Positions 39,163 to 46,517 of a DNA stretch of 64,000 bases are shown piece after piece. Each line of letters starts with the position of its first letter. Positions within the stretch are counted from its first letter, which is position 1. This DNA comes from CAVOOW01 sp963697675 (lineage in GTDB: Bacteria; Actinomycetota; Actinomycetes; JACCUZ01). The notes below the pieces were generated by a model that was not told where the DNA came from, ran no database searches, and was given only the letters and a program-made list of their open reading frames with translations. A program made the translations under genes and the position numbers. The stretch is from assembly GCA_963697675.1 (NCBI GenBank), contig CAVOOW010000009.1:226708-290707 (forward strand), in the 5' to 3' direction.

Positions 39163-40061
39163 CCGGGCGGCTGCTCGACCTGGCCCTGGCGCGCGCGGCG
39201 GTGGACCGCGCCGCTGAGCACCGGACCGATGACGCGTGGCTCGAAGCGGCCTGGAGCTCGCCGCAGGTGCAGGTCGTGCGCACGTCGCGCGGGACGGCAG
39301 CGGTGGTCGGCGACCCTCCTGCGCTCGCCCTCGACGTGACCCCCGATGTGGGTCTTGAACAACGCTTCTTTCTCGGCGTCGACGGGGACCGGCCGTTCTT
39401 CTCCGTGGAGCTCGACCAGAGCGACACCGACGAGTCGTTCCGCAGCCTGCGCGACGTCGGGCTGCTGCTCGGCGCCCGCGACGCAGGTCTCGTGGTGAAC
39501 GCGGTCGCTCTGGCGAACTGGCACGCCACCCATACCCATTGCCCACGGTGCGGTGCTGGCACTCGCGTCGCCTCGGCAGGGCACATCCGGGTCTGCGTCG
39601 CCGATGGCAGCGAGCACTACCCGCGCACCGACCCCGCCGTGATCATGGCGGTCGTCGACGCGGACGACCGGCTGCTGCTCGGCCGGCAGTCGGCCTGGCC
39701 GGAGGGGCGCTTCTCGACCCTGGCCGGCTTCGTCGAGCCGGGGGAGTCGCTCGAGCAGGCAGTGCGGCGCGAGGTCGAGGAGGAGGTCGGCGTCGTGATC
39801 GGCGAGGTCGACTACCTCGGCAGCCAGCCCTGGCCGTTCCCGTCGAGCCTGATGCTGGGCTTCGTCGCGCACGCGAAGTCGGTCGAGATCGACGGCGGTG
39901 ACGGCGAGATCGCCGAGGCGCGGTGGTTCACACGTTCGGGGCTGCGGGCCGACGTCGACCGTGGCCGGGTGCTGCTCTCGCCGCCGGTGTCGATCGCGAG
40001 ACGGCTGATCGAGCACTGGTACGGCGAGCCCATCACCGACTCCGTCGACGCCTGGCGCTAG
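39159..40061 (+). CDS. nudC: NAD+ diphosphatase / RNA deNADding Nudix enzyme NudC
   Basis: This 300-residue protein has the NudC layout: an N-terminal domain, a short cysteine pair (THCPRCGAGT) with the second zinc pair apparently degenerate (RVCVADGSEHYPRTDP), then the Nudix box GFVEPGESLEQAVRREVEEE and the NudC-specific SQPWPFPSSLMLGF. It hydrolyses NAD(H) and removes NAD caps from RNA. GTG 39159 overlaps the M20 stop. In mycobacteria nudC lies just after the adnAB region; here about 30 kb separate them. A C-terminal HWYGEPITDSVDAWR is intact. Confidence 0.93.
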   Translation: MTGRLLDLALARAAVDRAAEHRTDDAWLEAAWSSPQVQVVRTSRGTAAVVGDPPALALDVTPDVGLEQRFFLGVDGDRPFFSVELDQSDTDESFRSLRDVGLLLGARDAGLVVNAVALANWHATHTHCPRCGAGTRVASAGHIRVCVADGSEHYPRTDPAVIMAVVDADDRLLLGRQSAWPEGRFSTLAGFVEPGESLEQAVRREVEEEVGVVIGEVDYLGSQPWPFPSSLMLGFVAHAKSVEIDGGDGEIAEARWFTRSGLRADVDRGRVLLSPPVSIARRLIEHWYGEPITDSVDAWR

Positions 40062-40134
40062 CCCGCTCCAGTGGGACGCCGGCCCGCTCCGGTGGGCGCT
40101 CGCCCGCTCCGGACGGTCGTCCCCCGACTTCCCG

Positions 40135-40229
40135 GTGATCATGACGCTTCCGACCGCCTAGAACCGGCCCGATCCTTCATGATCACGAAAGATCCTGTGT
40201 CGAGAGTCTCTGCGTTCTTTCGCGATCAT
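40135..40229. repeat. Composite palindromes, copy B
   Basis: A first palindrome (40135-40186, gtgatcatgacgcttccgac ... gatccttcatgatcac) has one imperfect arm. It shares its right arm with a second one (tgatcacgaaaga at 40180-40192 against tctttcgcgatca at 40217-40229). It sits between the convergent nudC and LLM genes and could terminate both. Copies of a gcccgctcc(a/g)gtggg element precede it at 40063-40110. Confidence 0.85.
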
Positions 40230-40275
40230 GAAAATGCGGCCTCGTGAACCGGATGGCGCGAGCACGCGGGACGAA

Positions 40276-41124
40276 TCAGGCGGCCAGAGGAGCCAGCGTG
40301 TTCGCGATCGGCTCGACGAGCTTGGCGTCGTGCGGCGCCACGATGCCGACGACAACGAGGTCGACGCCCACCTCGCCATACGCTGCGGCCCGGTCGGCAA
40401 GCGCGCCCAGGTCGTCCCCGGCGGCGTAGCGGATGTTCGCGGAGCAGGTGATCTCAGCCGGGTCGCGGCCGATCTCGGCGCACCGCTGCTGGAGCACCGC
40501 ATGCTTCTCGACCCAGTCGTCCGGGCCCGAAACCTGGGCGTTCCACTGCTGTGCCCAGCGTGCGACGGCGCGCAGGGTGCGCTTCGGGCCGCTGCCGCCG
40601 ATCGTGATCGGCGGGTGGGGACGCTGCACGGGCTTGGGTTCACAGCGGGCGTCGGTGAGGCGTACGTAGCGACCGGTCAAGGTGGTGGTCTCGTTGGACA
40701 GCAGTCCCACGATCGCTTCGAGGCCCTCGTCGAAGCGGTCGAAGCGCTCCTTCAGGGGCGGCAGCGGGATGCCGTAGGCGTCGCACTCCTCCTCGTTCCA
40801 GCCTGCGCCGAGGCCGAGCTCGAGTCGCCCGCCGGAGATGATGTCGACGGTCGCCGCCATGTTGGCCAGGACCGCCGGATGCCGGTAGATCATGCCGGTC
40901 ACCTGACAGCCGATCCGGATCCTCGTCGTGGCCTGCGCCATGGCGGCGAGCATCGACCAGGCCTCCAGGCACGGTCCGGTGTGGTCCGTGCCGGCGAAGA
41001 TCGGGTAGAAGTGGTCGAAGTTCCAGGCCGACTCGAACAGCTCGATCTCGTCGGCGGCGCGCCACACGTCGAGCATCGCGGCCCAGGTCGTGTGCTGGGG
41101 GACTGTCTTGATCGCGAATTTCAC
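40276..41124 (-). CDS. LLM-class (F420-type) oxidoreductase
   Basis: This 282-residue TIM-barrel protein of the luciferase-like family starts MKFAIKTVPQHTTWAAMLDV. Characteristic blocks are ESAWNFDHFYPIFAG, TTRIRIGCQVTGMIYRHPAV, GGRLELGLGAGWNEEECDAY, ITIGGSGPKRTLRAVARWAQ and VDLVVVGIVAPHD. Actinobacterial members mostly use coenzyme F420; the substrate cannot be assigned. It is intact and flanked on both sides by copies of the TGATCA palindrome. Confidence 0.88.
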   Translation of the reverse strand: MKFAIKTVPQHTTWAAMLDVWRAADEIELFESAWNFDHFYPIFAGTDHTGPCLEAWSMLAAMAQATTRIRIGCQVTGMIYRHPAVLANMAATVDIISGGRLELGLGAGWNEEECDAYGIPLPPLKERFDRFDEGLEAIVGLLSNETTTLTGRYVRLTDARCEPKPVQRPHPPITIGGSGPKRTLRAVARWAQQWNAQVSGPDDWVEKHAVLQQRCAEIGRDPAEITCSANIRYAAGDDLGALADRAAAYGEVGVDLVVVGIVAPHDAKLVEPIANTLAPLAA

Positions 41125-41165
41125 GGCCGCAAGGCTACTGCCGCACGCCCCACCGCGGCTTCCCG

Positions 41166-41217
41166 GTGATCATGAAGGATCCGACCGCCGAGAGCCGGCC
41201 AATTCCTTCATGATCAC
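41166..41217. repeat. Dispersed palindrome, copy C
   Basis: Arms gtgatcatgaagga(tcc) and (att)ccttcatgatcac flank the conserved core gaccgccgagagccggcc. It is followed by acgaaggatcg, the start of the second palindrome type. It lies between mycoredoxin and the LLM gene, both on the minus strand. Confidence 0.88.
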
Positions 41218-41230
41218 GAAGGATCGTGGG

Positions 41231-41488
41231 TCAGGCGGCGAGCTGGGCCTTGACCTCGGCGATGCTCGGGTTCGTGAGCGCAGTGCCGTCGGGGAACACC
41301 AGCGTCGGGACGGTCTGCATGCCGCCGTTGACCGACATCACCAGATCCGCCGCGTCGGGGACATCCTCGATGTCCACCTCGACGAACGTGATGCCCTCGC
41401 GCTCCATCTGGCTCTTCAGCCGGCGGCAATAACCGCACCAGACCGTGCTGTAGATGGTCAGGCTCGGGTCGGTGTTGCCGCTGGACAC
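41231..41488 (-). CDS. mrx1: Mycoredoxin (glutaredoxin-like mycothiol-dependent reductase)
   Basis: This 85-residue thioredoxin-fold protein has the active site WCGYCRRLK, the cis-proline loop MQTVPTLVFPDGT and a short C-terminal helix. The C-G-Y-C site and size match mycoredoxin-1, which reduces mycothiol mixed disulfides in actinobacteria. Its position between nudC and uvrD2 is the same as in mycobacteria. ATG 41488 (MSSGNTDPSLTIYST) is the start. It is divergent from uvrD2. Confidence 0.92.
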   Translation of the reverse strand: MSSGNTDPSLTIYSTVWCGYCRRLKSQMEREGITFVEVDIEDVPDAADLVMSVNGGMQTVPTLVFPDGTALTNPSIAEVKAQLAA

Positions 41489-41677
41489 TGGGCTCCTCTG
41501 TGGACATGTGACGCCAGATGCTGCTCATCGGGCCACACCGGGCATCTTGCCAGGTGTTTGCTTGTGCAACACCGCGCCCGGGCATCCTCTTCCACAACCC
41601 CTCCGCCGTACGCGCGGTGGTGGCCGCCTGGTGACGGGGCGAGCCGCTGTCGGAGCGGGCTGCGAGGATGGACCCCG

Positions 41678-43819
41678 ATGCCGAACGTCGACCCCGATGC
41701 GCTCCTCGAGAGCCTCGACCCCGAGCAGCGCGAGGTCGCCACCGCGCTGCACGGACCGGTCTGCGTCCTGGCTGGTGCCGGCACCGGCAAGACCCGGGCG
41801 ATCACGTCGCGCATCGCCTATGGCGTGCACAGCGGGGTCTACGTGCCGCAGCGGGTGCTGGCCGTGACCTTCACGGCGCGCGCCGCCGGCGAGATGCGCA
41901 GTCGGCTCCGCGACCTGGGCGCGGTGGGGGTGCAGGCGCGCACCTTCCACGCCGCAGCGCTGCGACAGCTGAACTACTTCTGGCCGCGCTACGTCGGCGG
42001 CGAGCTGCCGTCACTGATCGGCCACAAGGCGGGACTGGTCGCCGAGTCGGCGGGGCGGTTGCGGCTGCCGACCGACCGAGCGACGGTGCGCGACCTGGCG
42101 GGCGAGATCGAATGGGTCAAGGTCACGATGACCGACCACGAGGACTACGCCGCCGCGGCCGCGAAGGCGGGGCGCGTCGCTCCGGCCGGGCTGGACGCGG
42201 CGATGGTGACCCGGCTGCTCGCCACGTACGACAAGGTCAAGCGGGATCGCGGCGTCATCGACTTCGAGGACGTGCTGCTCTACATGGTCGGGCTGCTCGT
42301 CGAGCACCGCCAGGTCTCCGAGGCGGTGCGCGAGCAATATCACCACCTCGTCGTCGACGAGTTCCAGGACGTCAGCCCGCTGCAGCACGCCCTGCTCGAC
42401 CAGTGGCTCGGCGGCCGCGACGAGCTGTGCGTCGTCGGCGACCCCAACCAGACGATCTACACCTTCGCCGGGGCCTCGCCCGATTTCCTGATCGGCTTCC
42501 CGCGTCGCCATCCCGACGCGACGGTTGTGCGGCTTGTCCGCGACTACCGCTCGACGCCACAGGTCGTCGCGCTCGCGAACGGCATCCTCGCTCGGGCGCC
42601 CGGTGGCGGCGCAGCGGGAGTCGAGCTGCTCGCGATGCGGCCGCCCGGACCCGCGGCCGACCTGCGCGAGCACCCCGACGAGTTCGCCGAGGCCGGCTGG
42701 GTGGCGCGGCGCATCGCCACGTTGATCAAGGACGGTGTCGCTCCCAGCGAGATCGCCGTGCTGTTCCGCACCAACGGCCAGAGCGAGACCTACGAGCAGG
42801 CCCTCACCGACGCCGAGGTGCCCTACCTGCTGCGCGGCGGCGAACGCTTCTTCGACCGGCCGGAGGTCCGCGAGGCCCGGCTGCTGCTGCGCGGCGCGGC
42901 ACGCTCGGCCGATCCGGGCAACCCGGGCGGCCCAGAGGGCACGGACAGCCCGGACCTCGCGGCAACAGTGCGCGCGGTCCTGTCCGGCAACGGCTGGAAC
43001 GACCAGCCGCCGGCCGGCGGCGGCGCGACCCGTGAGCGCTGGGAGTCGCTGGCCGCGCTGGCCAGGCTGGCCGTCGACCTGGCCGCCACGACCCCTGAGC
43101 TGACCCTGCGCGACTTCGTCGCCGAGCTCGACGAGCGGGCCGACGCGCAGCACGCGCCCACCGTCGAAGGGGTGACGCTGGCATCCCTGCACGCCGCCAA
43201 GGGCCTCGAGTGGGACGCCGTCTTCGTGGTCGGGGCCACCGACGGCATGATCCCGATCACCTACGCCGACACCCCGGAGGCCGTCGAGGAGGAGCGCCGC
43301 CTGCTCTACGTCGGCGTCACCCGAGCCCGGCAGTGGCTGACGATCACCTGGGCGACCGCCCGGGCCCCCGGTGGCCGTGGGTCGCGGCGGCCTTCACGTT
43401 TCCTCGACGGGCTGCACGCGGGCCGCCGTACGCCGGAGAAAACGACCGCGGGGAAAGGGCCGCGCAAGCGTGGCCCGGCCGCCTGCCGCGTCTGCGGCAA
43501 GTCGCTCGACGGCGCCGCCGCCCGCAAGCTCGGCCGCTGCGAGAGCTGCCCGTCGTCCTACGACGAGGCGGTCTTCGAGCGGCTGCGCGAGTGGCGCGCC
43601 GAGCAGGCGAAGGAGGCCAGCGTGCCTGCGTACGTCGTGTTCACCGACCTCACCCTGATCGCGCTGGCCGAGGCGCGACCCGGCACCGACACCGAACTGC
43701 TCGCTGTCTCGGGCATCGGCCGGACCAAACTCGAGCGATACGGCGCGGACGTCCTGGCGATCTGCGCCGCCTCGACGGAGCCGATCAGCACCGGCGACGA
43801 CGCCTTCGGCAACGGTTAG
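41678..43819 (+). CDS. uvrD2: ATP-dependent DNA helicase UvrD2
   Basis: This 713-residue SF1 helicase has Walker A (LAGAGTGKTRAI, about residue 31), motif II VVDEFQDVSPLQ (about 227), GDPNQTIYTFAG, LHAAKGLEWDAVFVVG and LLYVGVTRAR. The C-terminus holds the actinobacterial UvrD2 signature: a four-cysteine clamp (CRVCGKSL ... CESCPSSYDE, about 603-625) and an HRDC domain (VFTDLTLIALAEARPGTDTE). It is a 3'-5' helicase. ATG 41678 (MPNVDPDALLESLDPEQREV) is the start. The frame is intact, and it is divergent from mycoredoxin. Confidence 0.93.
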   Translation: MPNVDPDALLESLDPEQREVATALHGPVCVLAGAGTGKTRAITSRIAYGVHSGVYVPQRVLAVTFTARAAGEMRSRLRDLGAVGVQARTFHAAALRQLNYFWPRYVGGELPSLIGHKAGLVAESAGRLRLPTDRATVRDLAGEIEWVKVTMTDHEDYAAAAAKAGRVAPAGLDAAMVTRLLATYDKVKRDRGVIDFEDVLLYMVGLLVEHRQVSEAVREQYHHLVVDEFQDVSPLQHALLDQWLGGRDELCVVGDPNQTIYTFAGASPDFLIGFPRRHPDATVVRLVRDYRSTPQVVALANGILARAPGGGAAGVELLAMRPPGPAADLREHPDEFAEAGWVARRIATLIKDGVAPSEIAVLFRTNGQSETYEQALTDAEVPYLLRGGERFFDRPEVREARLLLRGAARSADPGNPGGPEGTDSPDLAATVRAVLSGNGWNDQPPAGGGATRERWESLAALARLAVDLAATTPELTLRDFVAELDERADAQHAPTVEGVTLASLHAAKGLEWDAVFVVGATDGMIPITYADTPEAVEEERRLLYVGVTRARQWLTITWATARAPGGRGSRRPSRFLDGLHAGRRTPEKTTAGKGPRKRGPAACRVCGKSLDGAAARKLGRCESCPSSYDEAVFERLREWRAEQAKEASVPAYVVFTDLTLIALAEARPGTDTELLAVSGIGRTKLERYGADVLAICAASTEPISTGDDAFGNG

Positions 43820-43840
43820 GTCACGAAGTTCGACAGCAGT

Positions 43841-43881
43841 CAAAAAAAGGATTGCACCTGACTGCCGACCGCATCTACCCT
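43841..43881 (+). promoter_or_regulatory. whiB7 promoter with WhiB7-type A-tract
   Basis: An A-tract (caaaaaaagga, 43841-43851) directly precedes -35 ttgcac (43852-43857). An 18-bp spacer leads to -10 taccct (43876-43881). WhiB7 with sigma-A binds AT-rich DNA just upstream of -35 through its AT-hook, so this is an autoactivated promoter. The transcript would start near 43888, about 60 bases before the leader ORF. Confidence 0.8.
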
Positions 43882-43948
43882 CCTTAAAGCAACGTCCAGA
43901 CCGCATCCCGCTGCAAGGGATCGCGCAAGCCAAGAAGGAGGTGACCTC

Positions 43949-44239
43949 GTGGAGACCAACGCATACACGTCGATGACGTGCACCGCCCGTCTGCGCGTGG
44001 CCGCCTCCAGCCAGGATTCTGGCCTGACTTGGGGCCTCGCCCAGCTCGAGCTGATGCGCACGTCGACGCCGAGCGGCTTCCGCGCCGCCCACGCAGCGCC
44101 CGTCTATGTCGCGGTCAAGGGGACCACTGTGTCCGCCACCGCGACCACCAGCACCAAGGCCAATGCACTGCTCCCGATCAGCGATGTCGTCGTGTTCGAC
44201 GGTCTCGCAGGGATCCGTTCTTGGAGTCCACCGGTATAG
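43949..44239 (+). CDS. Leader ORF of the whiB7 attenuation system
   Basis: The 96-codon ORF starts at GTG 43949 after a strong aaggaggtgacc ribosome site and ends at TAG 44239, 25 bases before a strong terminator. The product (METNAYTSMTCTARLRVAAS ... GIRSWSPPV) has no family I know and is rich in T, S and A. whiB7 genes are known to carry an upstream ORF whose stalled translation by ribosome-targeting antibiotics lets RNA polymerase pass a terminator. This one is long for that role. The same Shine-Dalgarno string occurs before whiB7 itself. Confidence 0.75.
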   Translation: METNAYTSMTCTARLRVAASSQDSGLTWGLAQLELMRTSTPSGFRAAHAAPVYVAVKGTTVSATATTSTKANALLPISDVVVFDGLAGIRSWSPPV

Positions 44240-44263
44240 CGCCACCCTTACCGGCTCCTCCAA

Positions 44264-44301
44264 GGCCGCGAATCCCGAAACCCGGGATCCGCGGCCTTTT
44301 T
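44264..44301 (+). terminator. Intrinsic attenuator before whiB7
   Basis: The stem ggccgcg-a-atcccg / cgggat-c-cgcggcc has one internal mismatch, a 5-base loop and a following run of five T (44297-44301). It lies between the leader ORF and whiB7 and is one of the few terminators in the window with a T-tract. By default it should stop transcription; ribosome stalling upstream would favour an alternative fold. Confidence 0.88.
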
Positions 44302-44420
44302 GTTTCTCCGAACAGTCCGGTCCGACCAGGAAGTCATCACAAGTGACAACCCGCGCAAGTGCCCAGCCGACCACCAGCCGACTGATCACCGATCAGAAAC
44401 AGATCAAGGAGGTGACCCCG

Positions 44421-44723
44421 ATGCAGCTCGCTGTCTTCGAACGCGAGGCGGACAACTTGTTCTCCCTCGCCGACCAGCTCGACGACGATCAGCTCCCATG
44501 CCGGGTCAACGACCCAGAGCTCTTCTTCGCCGATGCACCGGCAGATGTCGAGTACGCCAAGACCCTCTGCCACGACTGCCCCGCCCGCCTGGCCTGCCTC
44601 GCCGGCGCTCTCGAGCGCCAGGAGCCGTGGGGCGTCTGGGGCGGCGAGTGGTTCGTCCAGGGAGTCGTCGTGCCACGCAAGCGTCCGCGTGGCCGCCCTC
44701 GCAAGACAGAGGTCGCGGCGTGA
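44421..44723 (+). CDS. whiB7: WhiB7-type Fe-S transcription factor
   Basis: This 100-residue WhiB protein has cysteines at 27, 50, 53 and 59 (C-x22-C-x2-C-x5-C), the turn motif EPWGVWGGEWF (68-78) and a C-terminal AT-hook RKRPRGRPRK (86-95). The AT-hook with this G(V/I)WGG context is diagnostic of WhiB7, which activates intrinsic antibiotic resistance genes with sigma-A. ATG 44421 follows aaggagg at 44407. In M. tuberculosis whiB7 also follows uvrD2. Regulation is by autoactivation and attenuation, as described for the leader. Intact. Confidence 0.93.
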   Translation: MQLAVFEREADNLFSLADQLDDDQLPCRVNDPELFFADAPADVEYAKTLCHDCPARLACLAGALERQEPWGVWGGEWFVQGVVVPRKRPRGRPRKTEVAA

Positions 44724-44813
44724 ACGGCCCGATCGAGAAGACGTCCAGCACGAAACCCGCTGCAGACGCAGCACCCACAAACGTGAACCACGTCCTGAAC
44801 AGGAGCAAGGCAA

Positions 44814-44983
44814 TGCATCTCATGAACGAAGACATGGCACGCGCTCATAGTGCGCTGCGCCTAGAGGAGCTTCTCCGCCACGAGCGGTCCCGTCGCGTCG
44901 TTGCCGCCCACCGGGCACAGCGTCGCGCCGAGCGGCACGTCGCGCGGGCGCAGCGGCTCCTCTCCCTCGCCAGCCTTCGGTGA
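44814..44983 (+). CDS. Small basic protein downstream of whiB7
   Basis: A 55-residue peptide, MHLMNEDMARAHSALRLEEL ... RAERHVARAQRLLSLASLR, has an amphipathic, Arg/His/Ala-rich helical C-terminus. An aggagc ribosome site precedes ATG 44814. The frame is also open from GTG 44720, which overlaps the whiB7 stop (GTGA), so a longer 87-residue form coupled to whiB7 is possible. I do not recognise the family. Its position within the whiB7 transcript, before the strong hairpin at 45057, suggests coexpression under antibiotic stress. Confidence 0.6.
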
Positions 44984-45056
44984 TCGACAGGGTGATCACC
45001 GGATCCTGTGAGGGATCCACAACCACAACGGCTCCGTTCCGGAGCCTGACCCGACA

Positions 45057-45088
45057 GGGCCCCGACCGCAGCACCGCGGTCGGGGCCC
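45057..45088 (+). terminator. Terminator of the whiB7 transcript
   Basis: A perfect 13-bp stem gggccccgaccgc / gcggtcggggccc with a 6-base loop is followed by ttcgccgt. It closes the whiB7 and small-protein transcript 74 bp after the small ORF. Confidence 0.9.
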
Positions 45089-45234
45089 TTCGCCGTACGG
45101 GCCGACTCGGCCATGATGGTCATCCGCGGTACGACGGCGCGCCCGCGGGTAGGACGAGGCGTGACCGGTCGGACGACCTGTGAGCGGTACGACAGACATG
45201 TTCGCTATCGCAACGAGACGGAGGTGCGGCCAGG

Positions 45235-46146
45235 ATGGCGGAGGACCGATCGACGGTCGAGATCGAGGGGCGCCGGCTGTCGGTGTCGAACCTCGACAAG
45301 GTGCTCTACCCGAGCGCCGAATTCACCAAGGGCGAGATCATCGACTACTACGCGCGGATCGCGCCGGTGATGTTGCCGCATCTACGCGACCGGCCGGCCT
45401 CGTTCATCCGCTATCCCAACGGAGTCGACACGCAAGGGTTCTTCGCCAAGAACGCGCCCAAGGGCACACCTTCGTGGGTACGGACGGTCCGGCTGCCGGC
45501 GCCGGGCAGCAGCAAGGACCGCGGCGAGCTCGACTACGTCGTCGTCGACGAGCTGCCCACGCTGGTCTGGCTGGCCAACCTCGCGGCGATCGAGATGCAC
45601 GTCCCGCAGTGGCAGGTCGGACCGCGTGGCGCGGTGCGCGACCCCGACCTGCTCGTCGTCGACCTTGACCCAGGGGCACCGGCCGACGTGCTCGCCTGCG
45701 CCGAGGTCGCCCTGCACGTGCGCGAATACCTCTCGAGCGACGGCTTGACCTCCTACGCGAAGACGAGCGGCTCGAAGGGAATGCAGGTCTACGCCTCGAT
45801 CACGCCCGCCAGTGAACAGCGAACATCTGACTATGCCCACGACATGGCCAAGGCACTGGAGCAGGCACATCCCAAGCTCGTGCTGTCACGGATGGCCAAG
45901 AACCTGCGTGGCGGCAAGGTTTTCGTCGACTGGAGCCAGAACAACGGCGCGAAGACAACGGTGGCGCCCTACTCGCTGCGGGCCCGTGAGCAGCCGTGGG
46001 TGTCGACGCCGCTGACGTGGGACGAGGTTGCGGCGGCGAAACGACCGACCGACCTGCAGTTCGTCTCGGGCGATGTGCTCGACCGCGTCGCGAGCGAGGG
46101 TGACCTGTTTGCCGGGCTGCTCGAAGCCGGATCGCGCCTGCCGTAG
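45235..46146 (+). CDS. LigD-type polymerase (primase-polymerase) domain protein
   Basis: This 303-residue stand-alone protein of the NHEJ LigD polymerase family has EIEGRRLSVSNLDKVLYPSA, GEIIDYYARIAPVMLPHLRD, YPNGVDTQGFFAKNAPKG, then the catalytic LLVVDLDPGAPAD and KTSGSKGMQVYASITP, and FVDWSQNNGAKTTVAPYSLR. It lacks the ligase and phosphoesterase domains of full LigD. It should add ribonucleotides or fill gaps in end-joining or excision repair. No Ku or ligase gene is in the window. ATG 45235 follows ggaggtgcgg. Intact. Confidence 0.88.
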   Translation: MAEDRSTVEIEGRRLSVSNLDKVLYPSAEFTKGEIIDYYARIAPVMLPHLRDRPASFIRYPNGVDTQGFFAKNAPKGTPSWVRTVRLPAPGSSKDRGELDYVVVDELPTLVWLANLAAIEMHVPQWQVGPRGAVRDPDLLVVDLDPGAPADVLACAEVALHVREYLSSDGLTSYAKTSGSKGMQVYASITPASEQRTSDYAHDMAKALEQAHPKLVLSRMAKNLRGGKVFVDWSQNNGAKTTVAPYSLRAREQPWVSTPLTWDEVAAAKRPTDLQFVSGDVLDRVASEGDLFAGLLEAGSRLP

Positions 46147-46264
46147 GGGCGCCTGCCGCTCAGTTGCCCTCCGGATGATCCACTGCGACGTCTCACGCGC
46201 GATTCGCGACTTTCATCTGGTTTCTCGGTGCGGAAGTCCGCAGTCGATCCTGCAGGATGGGGTC

Positions 46265-46420
46265 ATGGTGACCTGCGCCCTGTGTGGGAAGACCGAGGAC
46301 GAGCAGCCGCTGACCTGGTCGACGTCGGTGGAACGCGGCAAGACCCGGGTCTACTGCGAGCAGTGCAGCCGGGACAACGTGCGCGGCATCGAGAGCAAGC
46401 TCGACCAGGACTGGTGGTGA
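46265..46420 (+). CDS. Small zinc-ribbon protein
   Basis: A 51-residue protein, MVTCALCGKTEDEQPLTWST ... RVYCEQCSRDNVRGIESKLD, contains two CxxC pairs (CALC and CEQC), 25-30 residues apart, typical of a zinc ribbon. Function is unknown; homologues are widespread small proteins in actinobacteria as far as I recall. It is convergent with the AarF-like kinase gene, with about 97 bp between the stops. Confidence 0.8.
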   Translation: MVTCALCGKTEDEQPLTWSTSVERGKTRVYCEQCSRDNVRGIESKLDQDWW

Positions 46421-46517
46421 GCGCTGCTCAGCCGTCGGCCGCCGCCAGCGCCTTCGCGCTGTGGCCGGCGACCTCGGTCGGCGACGCCTGCGCCAAACGT
46501 CCCGTTGAGCCAGACGA

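Noticed and set aside
36904..39546. An 880-codon minus-strand frame from the EEP gene through the M20 and nudC genes.
   Set aside because: Only the part from GTG 37683 down has EEP motifs; the rest is antisense to the well-supported M20 peptidase and NudC.
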